NCBI GenBank assembly: GCA_035362335.1
Contig: DAOSDL010000006.1
Location: 1-64,000, forward strand
DNA length: 64,000 nucleotides
Origin: JAOSJT01 sp035362335
Lineage (GTDB): Bacteria; Bacteroidota; Ignavibacteria; SZUA-365
Direction of reading: 5' to 3'
The first letter of the stretch is position 1; each line of letters begins with the position of its first letter. This document shows, in pieces, positions 26,536-35,620 of this stretch. The position numbers and the translations under genes are program-made. The notes below the pieces were generated by a model. That model worked only from the letters and a program-made list of their open reading frames with translations, was not told the DNA's origin and did no database searches.

Positions 26536-28941
26536 TTATCGGATGCGTTGTACAACGATGGTCACCGACCCTTCCATGAATGCGCCTCCCTCGTGACCGA
26601 GCGAGACATCGATAGTGGAGCCCGTTCCCGCGATGCGCGTTGTCATGGTGATCGGTACGATCTGCGTGGGGGAGCCGGAATGCACGGGCATGGTGGCCAC
26701 CGGATCGCCGTCCTTCAGGATGTAGAAATCCGCACCATCGGCCGCTTCAGTGACAGCGAATGATGCGGTGACGATGAGGTCATCACCGGATGCGGTAGGG
26801 ATGCTCACGCCGCCTTCACTTGGGGCCGTGAACACGGTGACATCGCTTCCACCGGATGAAGAGGAATAGACGAGGGAGCGCCACACTGCGAGCGTGTCCT
26901 CGATGCGTCGGATCCGCGTGAGCATTTGCGGGATGGAATCGATGAGCGCACGTTGCGAGCTGGTGATGTGCTGGTAGTCTCCAGGCGCACCGCCTTGAAT
27001 CCCTGTGAGGGAGTTGTGGTCGGATGATCCATCGGAGAGAGTATCGCAGCATTCCTGCTTCCAGATTTTCGCGCGCCATGAGTCGATGGTGTCGCGCAGC
27101 CCCGCATCGCGGTCGCGCACGTAGCGCACGAAATCCCAGAGATGCTGGATGTCCACCTCCATGCCGTACACGCGCCGCTCATCGATGCACGATGCGTAGA
27201 TCGCGAGCGTGGTATCGTCGACCCACATCGGTTGGTGACCATCGGGACAGAGATTCACGATGTTGAACGGCCCGCAAAGCTCGCGCGAGACGCCGGAGGC
27301 CCGCAGCTCGGGAACGCATGCGCACAGGTCGCGGAAGTGCGCCTCGTAGGTTTTACTGCCGGGATCGAACACCTGCGTCCACACCGTATCGTACTCACCG
27401 GTGTAGATCACGGCCGCCACGGTGTCGTACACAAACGGCTGCGAATAATCGGGTGCATCGTACCAGAGCGTATCGTAGAGCGATTTCCCGTAGCCGGAGC
27501 AGTAGTACACGAAGGGAACGCGCTGCGAGCACACCGGCCCCCACTCGTAGCGGGCATTGATGCGCGTGATGCGGCACGAGTCCTGAAAGGCGCCGACGAT
27601 GGAATCCACCGTGGACGTGGGAATCCACACGTACCAATGCACCGCATCGAAACCGCTTGAGCCGGGAGCGGCCGCGCAGTACACGCCGCTTTGCCATGCG
27701 TTGCGGTACGGATTCACCGAGCCAGAAATCGACCAGGTGAGCGAGTCGATTCCCAGTGCGGAAACCGATGTGATGCTGCGGCCACGGAACGCCCCGATGC
27801 TGTCGGCCTTGCACTGATTGGAAGGATTCCAATGCACATCCGAGAAGCCGAAGAGGTACGGCCTGTATCCCGGTCTCCACGCCGGCCACTGCCCGCTCGC
27901 GATGCGAAAGCCGCTGATGGAGTCCACAGGACAATTCAGCACAGAGCGGAGCGAGTCCAGTTGCGATGCGGTGAAGAGACGTTCCAGCGTTTGGATGTAC
28001 GATGTTGTCACGCCCTGCACGATCTCGTAGAGACGCTGCTCAATCGAACAGATGAGCGTATCGATGCGGATGGTGTCGCGCGTTTTCTCGTACACGTACG
28101 GCTCGGCCACCCATGCGCCGCGCGTCACGGTGAAGGTGACTTCGGGACAGGGGAACCTGCATTTGTCGTAGACGAGAAGCGTATCGCGGCCCGCTGCAAC
28201 CCACTGACGCGAGCGCGAGAGCACCATCACGCTGTCATCCCAGCAGCGAACCGTGTCCATCACGAGCATTGCGTTCGGTGCCACGAAGTCGCCCGAGTTG
28301 AAGCCCCAGTAATGCGAGCACGGGACGCGGAGCGTATCCACCGCGAGAAACTGCACTTCGTGCGGAGGATTCCCCGCCTGTCTGCGGAGCACGCGCCAGA
28401 GCCCGAACAAGTCTTCTCGGATGCACATCACGTTTCCACCCGACGAAGGACAGGGACGCGGATAGCCCTCGGTGGTCTGCCGCATGTCCACGCGAGCACC
28501 GCCCGAGCTGTCGATCTCGAAGCAAAGCGTGAGGACGCCGCGCCAGTCCGTGCGGTCGCGGCACGTGTCGTTCGGCCCTCCGATGCGCATGGTGTTGATG
28601 CGTTGAAGCTCGGCCACATCTCCGGCCGTGAGCTCCACAACGGAGTGACCCACGAGCCGGTACAGGTTGCACACCGTATCGCAGATCGTGCCGCCGGAAC
28701 CAGGCACGTACTGATCCACGTACTCGTACCCTCCGAGCGGAACGCGGATCGTGTCGAGACAATCACCGGCCCAGCGCTCCACGGCGCCGCGCAATGCTGC
28801 GGTGTCGAGCGTCCAGATGATCTTGTCTCCTCGAAGAATTTTGATGAAATCGTCCCCGCGAAAATTCCCTTGCGCGCTCGCGCTGGTCAGATAAACAAGA
28901 GAAAGAGCGGCGACGATGGCGGCGCGTCTGATGAAATCCAT
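26536..28941 (-). CDS. Large cysteine-rich tail fibre/receptor-binding protein with signal peptide
   Basis: The 801-residue protein starts with a signal peptide (DFIRRAAIVAALSLVYLT, then SASAQ). The middle is rich in Cys, Trp and Tyr pairs (CDTVCNLYRL, CRFPCPEVTFTV, YYCSGYGKSLYDTLWYD). Near residues 660-695 it carries the fibre-tip signature DHNSLTGIQGGAPGDYQHIT, then SSQRALIDSIP; the LTGxQGG...YxHLT motif is common in tailed-phage fibres. The last 100 residues are a beta domain ending in Val-Gln-Arg-Ile-Arg. Its 5' end overlaps the previous gene by 55 bases. A fibre protein with a Sec signal is unexpected, because tails are assembled in the cytoplasm. Confidence 0.8.
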   Translation of the reverse strand: MDFIRRAAIVAALSLVYLTSASAQGNFRGDDFIKILRGDKIIWTLDTAALRGAVERWAGDCLDTIRVPLGGYEYVDQYVPGSGGTICDTVCNLYRLVGHSVVELTAGDVAELQRINTMRIGGPNDTCRDRTDWRGVLTLCFEIDSSGGARVDMRQTTEGYPRPCPSSGGNVMCIREDLFGLWRVLRRQAGNPPHEVQFLAVDTLRVPCSHYWGFNSGDFVAPNAMLVMDTVRCWDDSVMVLSRSRQWVAAGRDTLLVYDKCRFPCPEVTFTVTRGAWVAEPYVYEKTRDTIRIDTLICSIEQRLYEIVQGVTTSYIQTLERLFTASQLDSLRSVLNCPVDSISGFRIASGQWPAWRPGYRPYLFGFSDVHWNPSNQCKADSIGAFRGRSITSVSALGIDSLTWSISGSVNPYRNAWQSGVYCAAAPGSSGFDAVHWYVWIPTSTVDSIVGAFQDSCRITRINARYEWGPVCSQRVPFVYYCSGYGKSLYDTLWYDAPDYSQPFVYDTVAAVIYTGEYDTVWTQVFDPGSKTYEAHFRDLCACVPELRASGVSRELCGPFNIVNLCPDGHQPMWVDDTTLAIYASCIDERRVYGMEVDIQHLWDFVRYVRDRDAGLRDTIDSWRAKIWKQECCDTLSDGSSDHNSLTGIQGGAPGDYQHITSSQRALIDSIPQMLTRIRRIEDTLAVWRSLVYSSSSGGSDVTVFTAPSEGGVSIPTASGDDLIVTASFAVTEAADGADFYILKDGDPVATMPVHSGSPTQIVPITMTTRIAGTGSTIDVSLGHEGGAFMEGSVTIVVQRIR

Positions 28942-29294
28942 ACCCTGCTCACATTGTTGCGTTTGTATCCTGGATTGGCCGGATCCTCGGTGGTTTGAAA
29001 CTGGATGCGCTCATTCGCGAACAGACCGCTCGCATGCTGCAAGGCAATGGCGAGCGCGTGCTCGCTCCCGAGGTTGTGCCGTGCATCGGCGCGGTAGAGC
29101 GTGATATTCCCGAGCTCGGCCGCATCGGGATAGTCCGTTGTGTCCGCTGTCCAGTCCTCGGGTTTGATCTCCACGGGGAAGGGACGTAAGCCGAGCCCGC
29201 CGCCGGAGCCGACGTACTGCGTACTCCGCGCGGTGAGCTGGTACTGCGATGGAACGGCCGTACCACATTCATGTCCGTAGAGCCGACGTTTCAT
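28887..29294 (-). CDS. Tail-tip associated protein
   Basis: The 135-residue protein starts at an ATG overlapping the stop of the preceding tail gene (ATGA). It has no signal peptide and contains GSGGGLGLRPFPVEIKPEDW, TDYPDAAELGNITLYRADAR and a C-terminal KRNNVSRVWISSDAPPSSPL. It lies between the baseplate-like protein and the fibre protein. A role as adaptor or tip component is inferred from position only. Its last 18 codons overlap the signal-peptide codons of the fibre gene. Confidence 0.6.
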   Translation of the reverse strand: MKRRLYGHECGTAVPSQYQLTARSTQYVGSGGGLGLRPFPVEIKPEDWTADTTDYPDAAELGNITLYRADARHNLGSEHALAIALQHASGLFANERIQFQTTEDPANPGYKRNNVSRVWISSDAPPSSPLFLLFI

Positions 29295-31087
29295 TCCGCC
29301 GATCCTCGTTCGAGTTGGTACTCGGTGGTGTTTTCTCCCGTGTTGCGCGCGATGGAGCGGATCGTCCAGAAGAGGCCGTCCGGCATGTACTTGAAGTCTC
29401 CCGGCCTGTCGGTGAGAATCAGGAACACGTCACCGGCCGCGAAGATGTCATCGGCCAGTGCGAGTTCGTGATTGCTGGTTTTCCCCGTGATGGTGGTCTC
29501 CGCACCGTCCTCGAGCTTGCGTACGCGGCGGTACTTGTACGCTTCATTCGGGAGCGGGAACGCATCCGTTTTGTAGAGACGGCCGCTCACGGTGATTTCC
29601 GCAACACCGAGCACGGTGTCCTGCAAGCCGTATTCGCGCACGCGCAGCCCCTTAGTGGAACGGCGGTAGACGCCCAGCGGGTCGATGTCCGGATGCGTGT
29701 TGTTGTAGAAGTACGCGGCCGCAGCTTCGGCCACGAGGCGGCTTCCGTTGTCGAGCGTGAGAGGGGAGTAGAACGAAGTATCCACCGTGCGCGATCCTTC
29801 GCCGTCACGGTGCACAACAATGCGCGAGACGCTGCGCATTTCGTTCGTTGCGCTGTCGAGCACCCAGAGCGAACCGAAGAGACATTCGAGGTCATCGGTG
29901 TCGTGATCCTCGGTGCCGCCTGTCTTGTGCGTCCAGCGCTCTCCCGCGCGGATACGCGATGCGCTCATGTACGGACAATCGATGCTCTCGCCGCCTGTGC
30001 TGTTCACCGCGATTTCTCCCGCGCTTGCGATCACCACGCGCAGGCCCGTGCGGGAGTTTCCTCCCTCGGAGAGTTCGGCGCCGCGCAGAAGATCCACACC
30101 GTACGAACCGCTGGAAAGCTCCGGCTCGCGCACGGAAAGAAAAGTGCGATCCGTGGCCTCGGTTTCGATGGAGGCGCAGAGTCCGAGCGGCACAAGCAGC
30201 GTTTTGAGCACCGCGAGGATATTCTCGCAGTGAAAGAGCGAAAGCCGCGAATGCTTCTCCCAGTCGAACAGCGTGTAATGCCAATACCAGTAGGTCGGCG
30301 TGCGCACACCGGAGGCGAGACAGAGATCATCGGCCGTGTACGCGGACAGATTTCCGGCCGCATCCATCGCATAGAACTCCCACGATGAACGGATCATGCG
30401 GATGCGGTTCACCGGATGCGGCATTGCTACGGCATCACCGATGGAATCCACCAGATCGAGAAAGCGCACGAAGCGCACCATGCTCGAAGGGCGCCATTCA
30501 CCGAGGTGCAGGATGTTTTCGAGCGGGTGGCGGTCGATGCGAATGAGCGAGGGTGCGATCTCGAGGCCCGGAGTGTTGTACTGGAAAAATCCGGTAATCC
30601 AATCGAGTACCGAGACGCGCTCGAGCACCGCGAGCATGTTACGCGCCGTGAGCTGGTAGCGGTTCACGGATTTGTCCGTGTACGATTCGAGTTCTCCCGC
30701 TGGTTCGCTGGATTCGATGTAGCCCCAGAAGAGCGGCACTTCCGGCCACTGACCTGGGACGGTGCGCATCATCACGCGGATGCTCCAGAGGTAATCCTCG
30801 TCGGCGATGCTGTTGATGATCTGATAGAGCGAGAGCCCATCGAGCACCGGGATCCCGAGGTATTGCAGCGTGATGCTGTCGATGCCGAATGTGCCGGCCG
30901 CTGGCGCCGCGCTATCGGTGACCACGGGTTCACCACCCTTGAGCCATGGATTCACGGTAGGATAGCTCACAGGAGAGGTGATGGGCGGCTCCACCGTGGG
31001 CGCCACCTTCTGCTTGAACAGCTCGATCCGGATCACGCGGCCGGACGGGAGCGCATAGTCGGGAAAGCGAATAGCGTAGTAGCTCAT
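29291..31087 (-). CDS. Tail-tip/baseplate-hub-like protein
   Basis: The ATG at 31087 is chosen because it overlaps the stop of the upstream gene (ATGA). The 598-residue protein opens SYYAIRFPDYALPSGRVIRI and contains VPLFWGYIESSEPAGELESY, YQLTARNMLAVLERVSVLDW and RVRKLEDGAETTITGKTSNH. These beta-barrel-like and OB-like stretches, its length and its position after the distal tail gene fit a lambda gpL/gpJ- or Dit/Tal-type hub. It ends IRSIARNTGENTTEYQLERG. The exact homologue is not clear. Confidence 0.65.
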   Translation of the reverse strand: MSYYAIRFPDYALPSGRVIRIELFKQKVAPTVEPPITSPVSYPTVNPWLKGGEPVVTDSAAPAAGTFGIDSITLQYLGIPVLDGLSLYQIINSIADEDYLWSIRVMMRTVPGQWPEVPLFWGYIESSEPAGELESYTDKSVNRYQLTARNMLAVLERVSVLDWITGFFQYNTPGLEIAPSLIRIDRHPLENILHLGEWRPSSMVRFVRFLDLVDSIGDAVAMPHPVNRIRMIRSSWEFYAMDAAGNLSAYTADDLCLASGVRTPTYWYWHYTLFDWEKHSRLSLFHCENILAVLKTLLVPLGLCASIETEATDRTFLSVREPELSSGSYGVDLLRGAELSEGGNSRTGLRVVIASAGEIAVNSTGGESIDCPYMSASRIRAGERWTHKTGGTEDHDTDDLECLFGSLWVLDSATNEMRSVSRIVVHRDGEGSRTVDTSFYSPLTLDNGSRLVAEAAAAYFYNNTHPDIDPLGVYRRSTKGLRVREYGLQDTVLGVAEITVSGRLYKTDAFPLPNEAYKYRRVRKLEDGAETTITGKTSNHELALADDIFAAGDVFLILTDRPGDFKYMPDGLFWTIRSIARNTGENTTEYQLERGSAE

Positions 31088-31500
31088 ACCCAGTCCCTCG
31101 TTTTGAGCTTCACGCGCGAGGACCGCCATTCGCTGTTCTTGAAGATGCGATCCGGTGGGCCGTCGAACACCACATAGTTCGTGTTGGTTGCGGACTGCCA
31201 GAGCGTGACGCCATCGGGCGCCGCTGTGGGATCATGCGACAACCGAACGAGCGGCTTTTCGTAGAGCCGCACGAGCCAGTGCCATTTCGTGCCGGTGAGA
31301 AAGTTGTCCACATCGAGGAAGAGATTCGCCACCCCGCGCACCTTCCACGTTTGCACGATGCGGCCCTGCTCCGAGAGCTGGTTTTCCGCGTGCAGCTCCG
31401 GCTTGAGGTCGAATTCGTACAGGTGGCAGATGAACGTCTCGGCTGTCCAATTCGCACCGTTGTCCGTGCTGTATTCGAGCGTGATGTCGAGCGCGCTCAT
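31084..31500 (-). CDS. Distal tail protein-like
   Basis: The 138-residue protein overlaps the tape-measure stop by 4 bases. It starts SALDITLEYSTDNGANWTAE and has a beta-sandwich-like pattern (FICHLYEFDLKPELHAENQL, GRIVQTWKVRGVANLFLDVD, VVFDGPPDRIFKNSEWRSSR). Genes right after the tape measure in siphophages usually encode the distal tail or tail-tip protein, which fits. It is assigned from position and fold pattern only. Confidence 0.55.
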   Translation of the reverse strand: MSALDITLEYSTDNGANWTAETFICHLYEFDLKPELHAENQLSEQGRIVQTWKVRGVANLFLDVDNFLTGTKWHWLVRLYEKPLVRLSHDPTAAPDGVTLWQSATNTNYVVFDGPPDRIFKNSEWRSSRVKLKTRDWV

Positions 31501-34500
31501 ACGAACGATCTCCCTGTCTGGAATTGCGCCGTGGTGGATGCGCGATTGAAATGCGAGAACGCAACACTGCTCCGCACGTCCGCTTGGATTGTGCTGTCCT
31601 TGCGATAGAACGGATGCTGCTCGAAGCGCGCGCGGAGAACGTGCTCGAGCGAATCAGCGATGAGTTCCGGCATCTTGCGGATCGGTGTCACGGCCTCTTC
31701 TCCCGCTTCACCGGCCACGAACACGGATTTCTTCAGGATGCCACCCTCGGCCAGTTTCACCGAGTTGATCGCGCGCACGTTCGCGAATCCTTGCGCGAGC
31801 GCGGCTGCGGCTGCCAGCGGCCCGAGCACCATACCCACGATGGGAACAGCGGCTCCGGCCTTGTACGCCTCGTTCGCTGAGACGAGTGCGGCGATGGTGG
31901 CCTGGGAAGAAGCGAGGGCCTTGTACTCGGCGCTCCCTTGTCTGGTGGCCGATTTGAGGTTGTCCATGATACCCATGGTCACATCGAAGCCGCGCCGCAG
32001 TCCTTCCTGTTCGGCCTCGCGGAGTTTCTGCTTGTCGTCGCGTTCCTTCTTCCCGAGTTCGAGGATTTTCATACCGTACTCACGCTCGAGGGCAAGCTCG
32101 CGCATGCGGTATTCCTCGGCATCAAGCGCTTCCTGTCGCAACAGATCGCGCTTGTAGCTGTACTCGGCGAACAGGCGCTTGCGCTCGTCATCCATCATCG
32201 AGATTTCGAGTTCGCGGAGACGGTTGTTGCGCTCCCTGAGAGCCGTCTCCCGCTCCCTGTCGAGCACGGCCTTCCGAGCTGCGAATTCCTCTTCATCGAG
32301 CTGCTCGCGGCGCAGCATGTCGAGCTTGTACTCGTATTCGGCATCGATGCGCTTGAGCGTATCGCGCATCTCATCGATCCGGAGCTTGCGCATCCGGTCG
32401 GCCTTCGATTGCTCGGAGCTTGCGAGCTTATCGAGGCGCAGCAGCCGGAGTTCATGCTCCTTCGCTTCGATCTCTTCACGCGCTCCCGCGAAACGCTTCG
32501 CGTAGAGCCGCATGATTTCGAGCTCACCCTCGGCCTGAGCCAGCTTGAGTGCGTGCAGGCGCTGGGCGCTCGCTCCCGCGTTCTGCGCTTCCTTCTGCTC
32601 GATCTCCCGCTCGCGCTTGAACACGAGGAGCTTCCTGTCCATCTCCTCCTTCGAGCGCTTCTCGCGTTCCTTCCGCGCCTTCTCATCCTCGGTCGCTTTC
32701 GCTTGCGCGGCCTGTTCCTGCGCTTTCCGCGTTGCCTCCTGATCCACACCGCCCGCATTCGTGATCTTGATGAATTCCGTCTGGGCCTTCACCATCTCGT
32801 CGATCATCTTCATGTAATCGTTGTGATCGGCGCTGGACAAGCCCTTGGTGCGTTTGCGGAAGTTGTCCGTGGCCACGAGTGCGGCTTGCGCGAGTTCGGC
32901 CTCGGTCATGGTTCCCTGAATCACCGCCGCCACTTCATCGCGGAGCTGGTAGATGTAGGAATCATCGGTGAGGTCGACGATGTCGAGAATCTTGGTGTGC
33001 GACTCGCGCAGCTTGTTTTCGATCTTCTCCCATGCGGCATCCACCGCCACACCCGCGCGATTCATGGTTTCCATGCGGCCGCGTTTGTCGAGCGATGAAA
33101 TCTCCACGGTGAGGCCCGCGATCTCGGTCTTCGTTTTCACCGCGAGGTTACGGATCGCCTCGAGGTTCTTCTCGAAAGAGCTGCCCGCGCTGACCACGCC
33201 GGGATAGGTGGCTTGCAGCTTTCCGAGCGCATCGCGGTACTGCGCTTCCTCTTCCTTCGTGCGGTTCACCTTCTTCCCGAGTTCCTCGTAGGATTTCATC
33301 AGTCCGAGATTTTTCTCGGCCTGTGCTTTCCTCGCCTCGGTGTTCTCCTTCGCGCGTTTCGTCAGTTCGATCTGCGCGTCGGCCTCCTTGAGAGCGTTCG
33401 CATGGATCTTCCCGCTTTCCTTCGCGTATTCGCGCAGCGCAACAATGGCCGCGAGCACGCCAGCCGCCACCACCGCGTACGGGTTCATCTTGAGCGCGGT
33501 GAAGAACTTGTTCAGCTCTCCGGTGGCGAGCTTCTGATGCGCAGCGTACACGGCCCAGGCGCCAGCTATCGCGGCGATGATGTCTTTGTTGTCCATGATG
33601 ATACGGAACAGGTCGCCGAAGCGCTGCGCGGCGCTGCGGATCGCTTCCTGCGTATCGGGATTCTGCAAGGTCTCGAGCACCTTGACGAGCCCTTCCTTCG
33701 CGGCATCGAAGAGCGGCTTGCCGATGTCGCGGCCGATCTCCCCGAGTGTGTCCTGAAGCGTGCTCTTGAGTCCGGTGAACGTCTGGGACTGCTTCTGCAT
33801 CATGCCGAAGAACTGCCCGCCCTCGCTCGTCACATCCTTGAAGGATTGCAGCACCATGTCGAAGCTGATCTTGCCCTTCGACATCTCATCCTTGAGTTCT
33901 CCCATGGATTTGCCGGTGCGCTTCGATATTGCCTCGAGCGGGTTGAAGCCTTGATTGATGAGCTGCATCAAATCCTGGCCCTGGAGTTTTCCGGCTGAAC
34001 GCACCTGTGCGAACACGAGCGCGAGGCCGTTCAATTTCTCCTGACTGCCGCCCGACACGTCACCCAGCATGCGCAGCGTGGGAATGATCTCCTGCGCATC
34101 CACACCGAAGGATTTCAGGAGCTGCGCGTTCTGCGCAAGTCCAGGGAACTCGAACGGAGTCTCGGCGCCGAATTGCTTGATCTCGTTCATCAGCACGTCG
34201 GCCTTTTCGACGGAGCCGAGCATCGTCTCGAAGCTCGCGCGATATTGCTCCATCTCGGCGTTCCCCTCGATCATGGCATCCTTGATCGAGCCCACCGCAC
34301 CGAGCACCATACCGAGCCCGCGATCCGCCACATTCGCGAAGAACGCGCCACCGAACACGGCTTTCATCGTGGCGCCAACGGAGTTCGGCACCTGTGTGGC
34401 CGCGTCGACCACCTCACGCGATTTCCCGTTTATGACATCGAGCTGCTCACCGAGCGAGCGGAGTTCGGCCTGTTTCTGCCGGATCGCCTGAACGTCCTTC

Positions 34501-34679
34501 ATCGATTCGATCTCGCGCGTGAGCTGCTCCATGCGCTCGCGCACCTGATCGGCGCTCAGTTCGAGCTTTTCGGCCTCGCGCGTCATCTCCGCGAGACCCT
34601 GCTTTCCCTGTTTCGCGCCGCCGAGGAAGTCCCGGAAGTCGGCGAGGAATTTCCACGCTATGTTACGTTTTTGATCCAT
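31497..34679 (-). CDS. Tail tape measure protein
   Basis: The 1060-residue protein starts at an ATG with gagggga before it. The N-terminal 100 residues are coiled coil. The tape-measure core follows at about 105-300 (YRASFETMLGSVEKADVLMN, FGAETPFEFPGLAQNAQLLK, DLMQLINQGFNPLEAISKRT), the pattern of lambda/TIGR02675-type tape measures. Hydrophobic segments occur near 370-410 (IIAAIAGAWAVYA, PYAVVAAGVLAAIVALREYA). A very long Glu/Arg/Lys-rich coiled coil runs from about 610 to 900. A membrane-active Ala-rich stretch at about 950-985 (AAVPIVGMVLGPLAAAAALA) precedes the C-terminal GGILKKSVFVAGEAGEEAVT module. It sets tail length and helps eject DNA. Confidence 0.92.
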   Translation of the reverse strand: MDQKRNIAWKFLADFRDFLGGAKQGKQGLAEMTREAEKLELSADQVRERMEQLTREIESMKDVQAIRQKQAELRSLGEQLDVINGKSREVVDAATQVPNSVGATMKAVFGGAFFANVADRGLGMVLGAVGSIKDAMIEGNAEMEQYRASFETMLGSVEKADVLMNEIKQFGAETPFEFPGLAQNAQLLKSFGVDAQEIIPTLRMLGDVSGGSQEKLNGLALVFAQVRSAGKLQGQDLMQLINQGFNPLEAISKRTGKSMGELKDEMSKGKISFDMVLQSFKDVTSEGGQFFGMMQKQSQTFTGLKSTLQDTLGEIGRDIGKPLFDAAKEGLVKVLETLQNPDTQEAIRSAAQRFGDLFRIIMDNKDIIAAIAGAWAVYAAHQKLATGELNKFFTALKMNPYAVVAAGVLAAIVALREYAKESGKIHANALKEADAQIELTKRAKENTEARKAQAEKNLGLMKSYEELGKKVNRTKEEEAQYRDALGKLQATYPGVVSAGSSFEKNLEAIRNLAVKTKTEIAGLTVEISSLDKRGRMETMNRAGVAVDAAWEKIENKLRESHTKILDIVDLTDDSYIYQLRDEVAAVIQGTMTEAELAQAALVATDNFRKRTKGLSSADHNDYMKMIDEMVKAQTEFIKITNAGGVDQEATRKAQEQAAQAKATEDEKARKEREKRSKEEMDRKLLVFKREREIEQKEAQNAGASAQRLHALKLAQAEGELEIMRLYAKRFAGAREEIEAKEHELRLLRLDKLASSEQSKADRMRKLRIDEMRDTLKRIDAEYEYKLDMLRREQLDEEEFAARKAVLDRERETALRERNNRLRELEISMMDDERKRLFAEYSYKRDLLRQEALDAEEYRMRELALEREYGMKILELGKKERDDKQKLREAEQEGLRRGFDVTMGIMDNLKSATRQGSAEYKALASSQATIAALVSANEAYKAGAAVPIVGMVLGPLAAAAALAQGFANVRAINSVKLAEGGILKKSVFVAGEAGEEAVTPIRKMPELIADSLEHVLRARFEQHPFYRKDSTIQADVRSSVAFSHFNRASTTAQFQTGRSFV

Positions 34680-35052
34680 TCCCCTCGTCGGTGATGTAAC
34701 GGTTCACGGTTCGCGCCATCGCGTTGAAGATGGCCGGCACGTTGCGCTCGAAGTCGAGCGGGGAGAGGTCGTAGAGCCAATCGATTCCATCGTGATTCCC
34801 GATGAGAAAGGCCCGCATGAGATCGTTGAGGAAATCCGGCGTAACGGCTTCCATGAAGTCCGCATCGGTTTCGGCCGCGTTGAGTTTCTTGATCGTGTCG
34901 GCCCATTTGAGCGCGAAGAGTCGGAAACCCACGGTATTTGCGTTCTCGCGCAGCACGAAACGGCGCTCGGAGAGCAGCAGATGCGGGAATGTGAACGTGA
35001 ACACGCGGGGGCCGCGCGTCGGTAGCTCGGGGGATGAAGGCGTACTCGTCAT
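34663..35052 (-). CDS. Tail assembly protein between chaperone and tape measure
   Basis: The ATG at 35052 is preceded by aaggacgagag and overlaps the stop of an alternative frame of the previous gene (ATGA). The 129-residue protein contains RVFTFTFPHLLLSERRFVLR, ADTIKKLNAAETDADFMEAV, DLMRAFLIGNHDGIDWLYDL and ends GNGSKT, overlapping the tape-measure start by 17 bases. Position and small size fit a tail assembly chaperone (lambda T-like). No catalytic motif is seen. Confidence 0.6.
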   Translation of the reverse strand: MTSTPSSPELPTRGPRVFTFTFPHLLLSERRFVLRENANTVGFRLFALKWADTIKKLNAAETDADFMEAVTPDFLNDLMRAFLIGNHDGIDWLYDLSPLDFERNVPAIFNAMARTVNRYITDEGNGSKT

Positions 35053-35287
35053 CTCTCGTCCTTCTCTGGCATGAGGTTGATAAGGGTGTATGCGCGGATC
35101 GCGCTGAAGCGGCTCCATCGCCGCATGTTCTCCTCGCAGCGGGCTACGTCCCCTCCGCTGACGTGGAGAAATACTCTTCGGTGTTCATCGATTGCACGAA
35201 GGCGGAGAACACCTCCGGCACTATCCCCGCGATAGAACGCTCGGAAGTTCGCAATCGCTCGATCTTCCGCGCGACAAAGAAAAAAAA
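35049..35287 (-). other. Alternative (-1) frame extension of the tail chaperone gene
   Basis: A second frame is open from the T8 run (35287-35280) to a TGA at 35049-35051, giving about 78 residues ending RAYTLINLMPEKDER. Its stop overlaps the next start codon as ATGA, the junction used throughout this operon, which suggests that the frame is translated. It is in the -1 frame relative to the chaperone ORF (35144-35620). Alternatively only the last 25 codons are used, from an ATG with gaggagaac before it near 35123. Confidence 0.45.
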
Positions 35288-35620
35288 ACTGTGCAGGATG
35301 TGAACGATCAAATCCGCATCGAGTTCGTACCAGAACGCCCACGGAAGCGGCTCGAAAGTGATGTCACCATGACGATCCTTAATGTCCATGCCCCCGCGCG
35401 CACCCTCGGTGAGAATGAGATTGAGGACGCCGCTCGTGCGCGTCTCGGAAACCATGATTTCCTGAATCGAAAGCGTCGGACGCGCGAGGAACGGCTCGAG
35501 CAAAAGATCCACCGCAGCGCGTTCGTACGCGGTGATGTACCCGTCATCGCTCGTACGGAGGTGCAGCGCATAGCGCCGCCCTCCGTACTCCGCGAGGAAC
35601 TTTGTTGAAGGGTTCGGCAT
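35144..35620 (-). CDS. Tail assembly chaperone-like protein (gpG position)
   Basis: The 158-residue zero-frame product starts at an ATG overlapping the tail-tube stop (TGATG). It contains PNPSTKFLAEYGGRRYALHL, ERAAVDLLLEPFLARPTLSI and HSFFFFVARKIERLRTSERS. Genes between tail tube and tape measure in lambda-like phages are assembly chaperones that commonly use a -1 ribosomal frameshift. The T8 tract at codons for Phe-Phe-Phe (preceded by AGT) makes an ideal T TTT TTT slippery heptamer near residue 112. If the T-run length is a sequencing error, the true gene would be one ORF reaching 35049. Confidence 0.65.
   Translation of the reverse strand: MPNPSTKFLAEYGGRRYALHLRTSDDGYITAYERAAVDLLLEPFLARPTLSIQEIMVSETRTSGVLNLILTEGARGGMDIKDRHGDITFEPLPWAFWYELDADLIVHILHSFFFFVARKIERLRTSERSIAGIVPEVFSAFVQSMNTEEYFSTSAEGT
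35280..35287 (-). promoter_or_regulatory. Candidate -1 ribosomal slippery site (T8)
   Basis: On the minus strand the codons read AGT TTT TTT TTC, giving the heptamer T-TTT-TTT in the zero frame. Slipping back one base leads into the frame that stays open to 35049. No downstream pseudoknot was worked out. Confidence 0.4.

Noticed and set aside
27691..28998. 435-codon plus-strand frame
   Set aside because: Antisense to the fibre gene with signal peptide and LTGIQGG motif; its His/Arg-rich translation is typical of a reverse-frame shadow.
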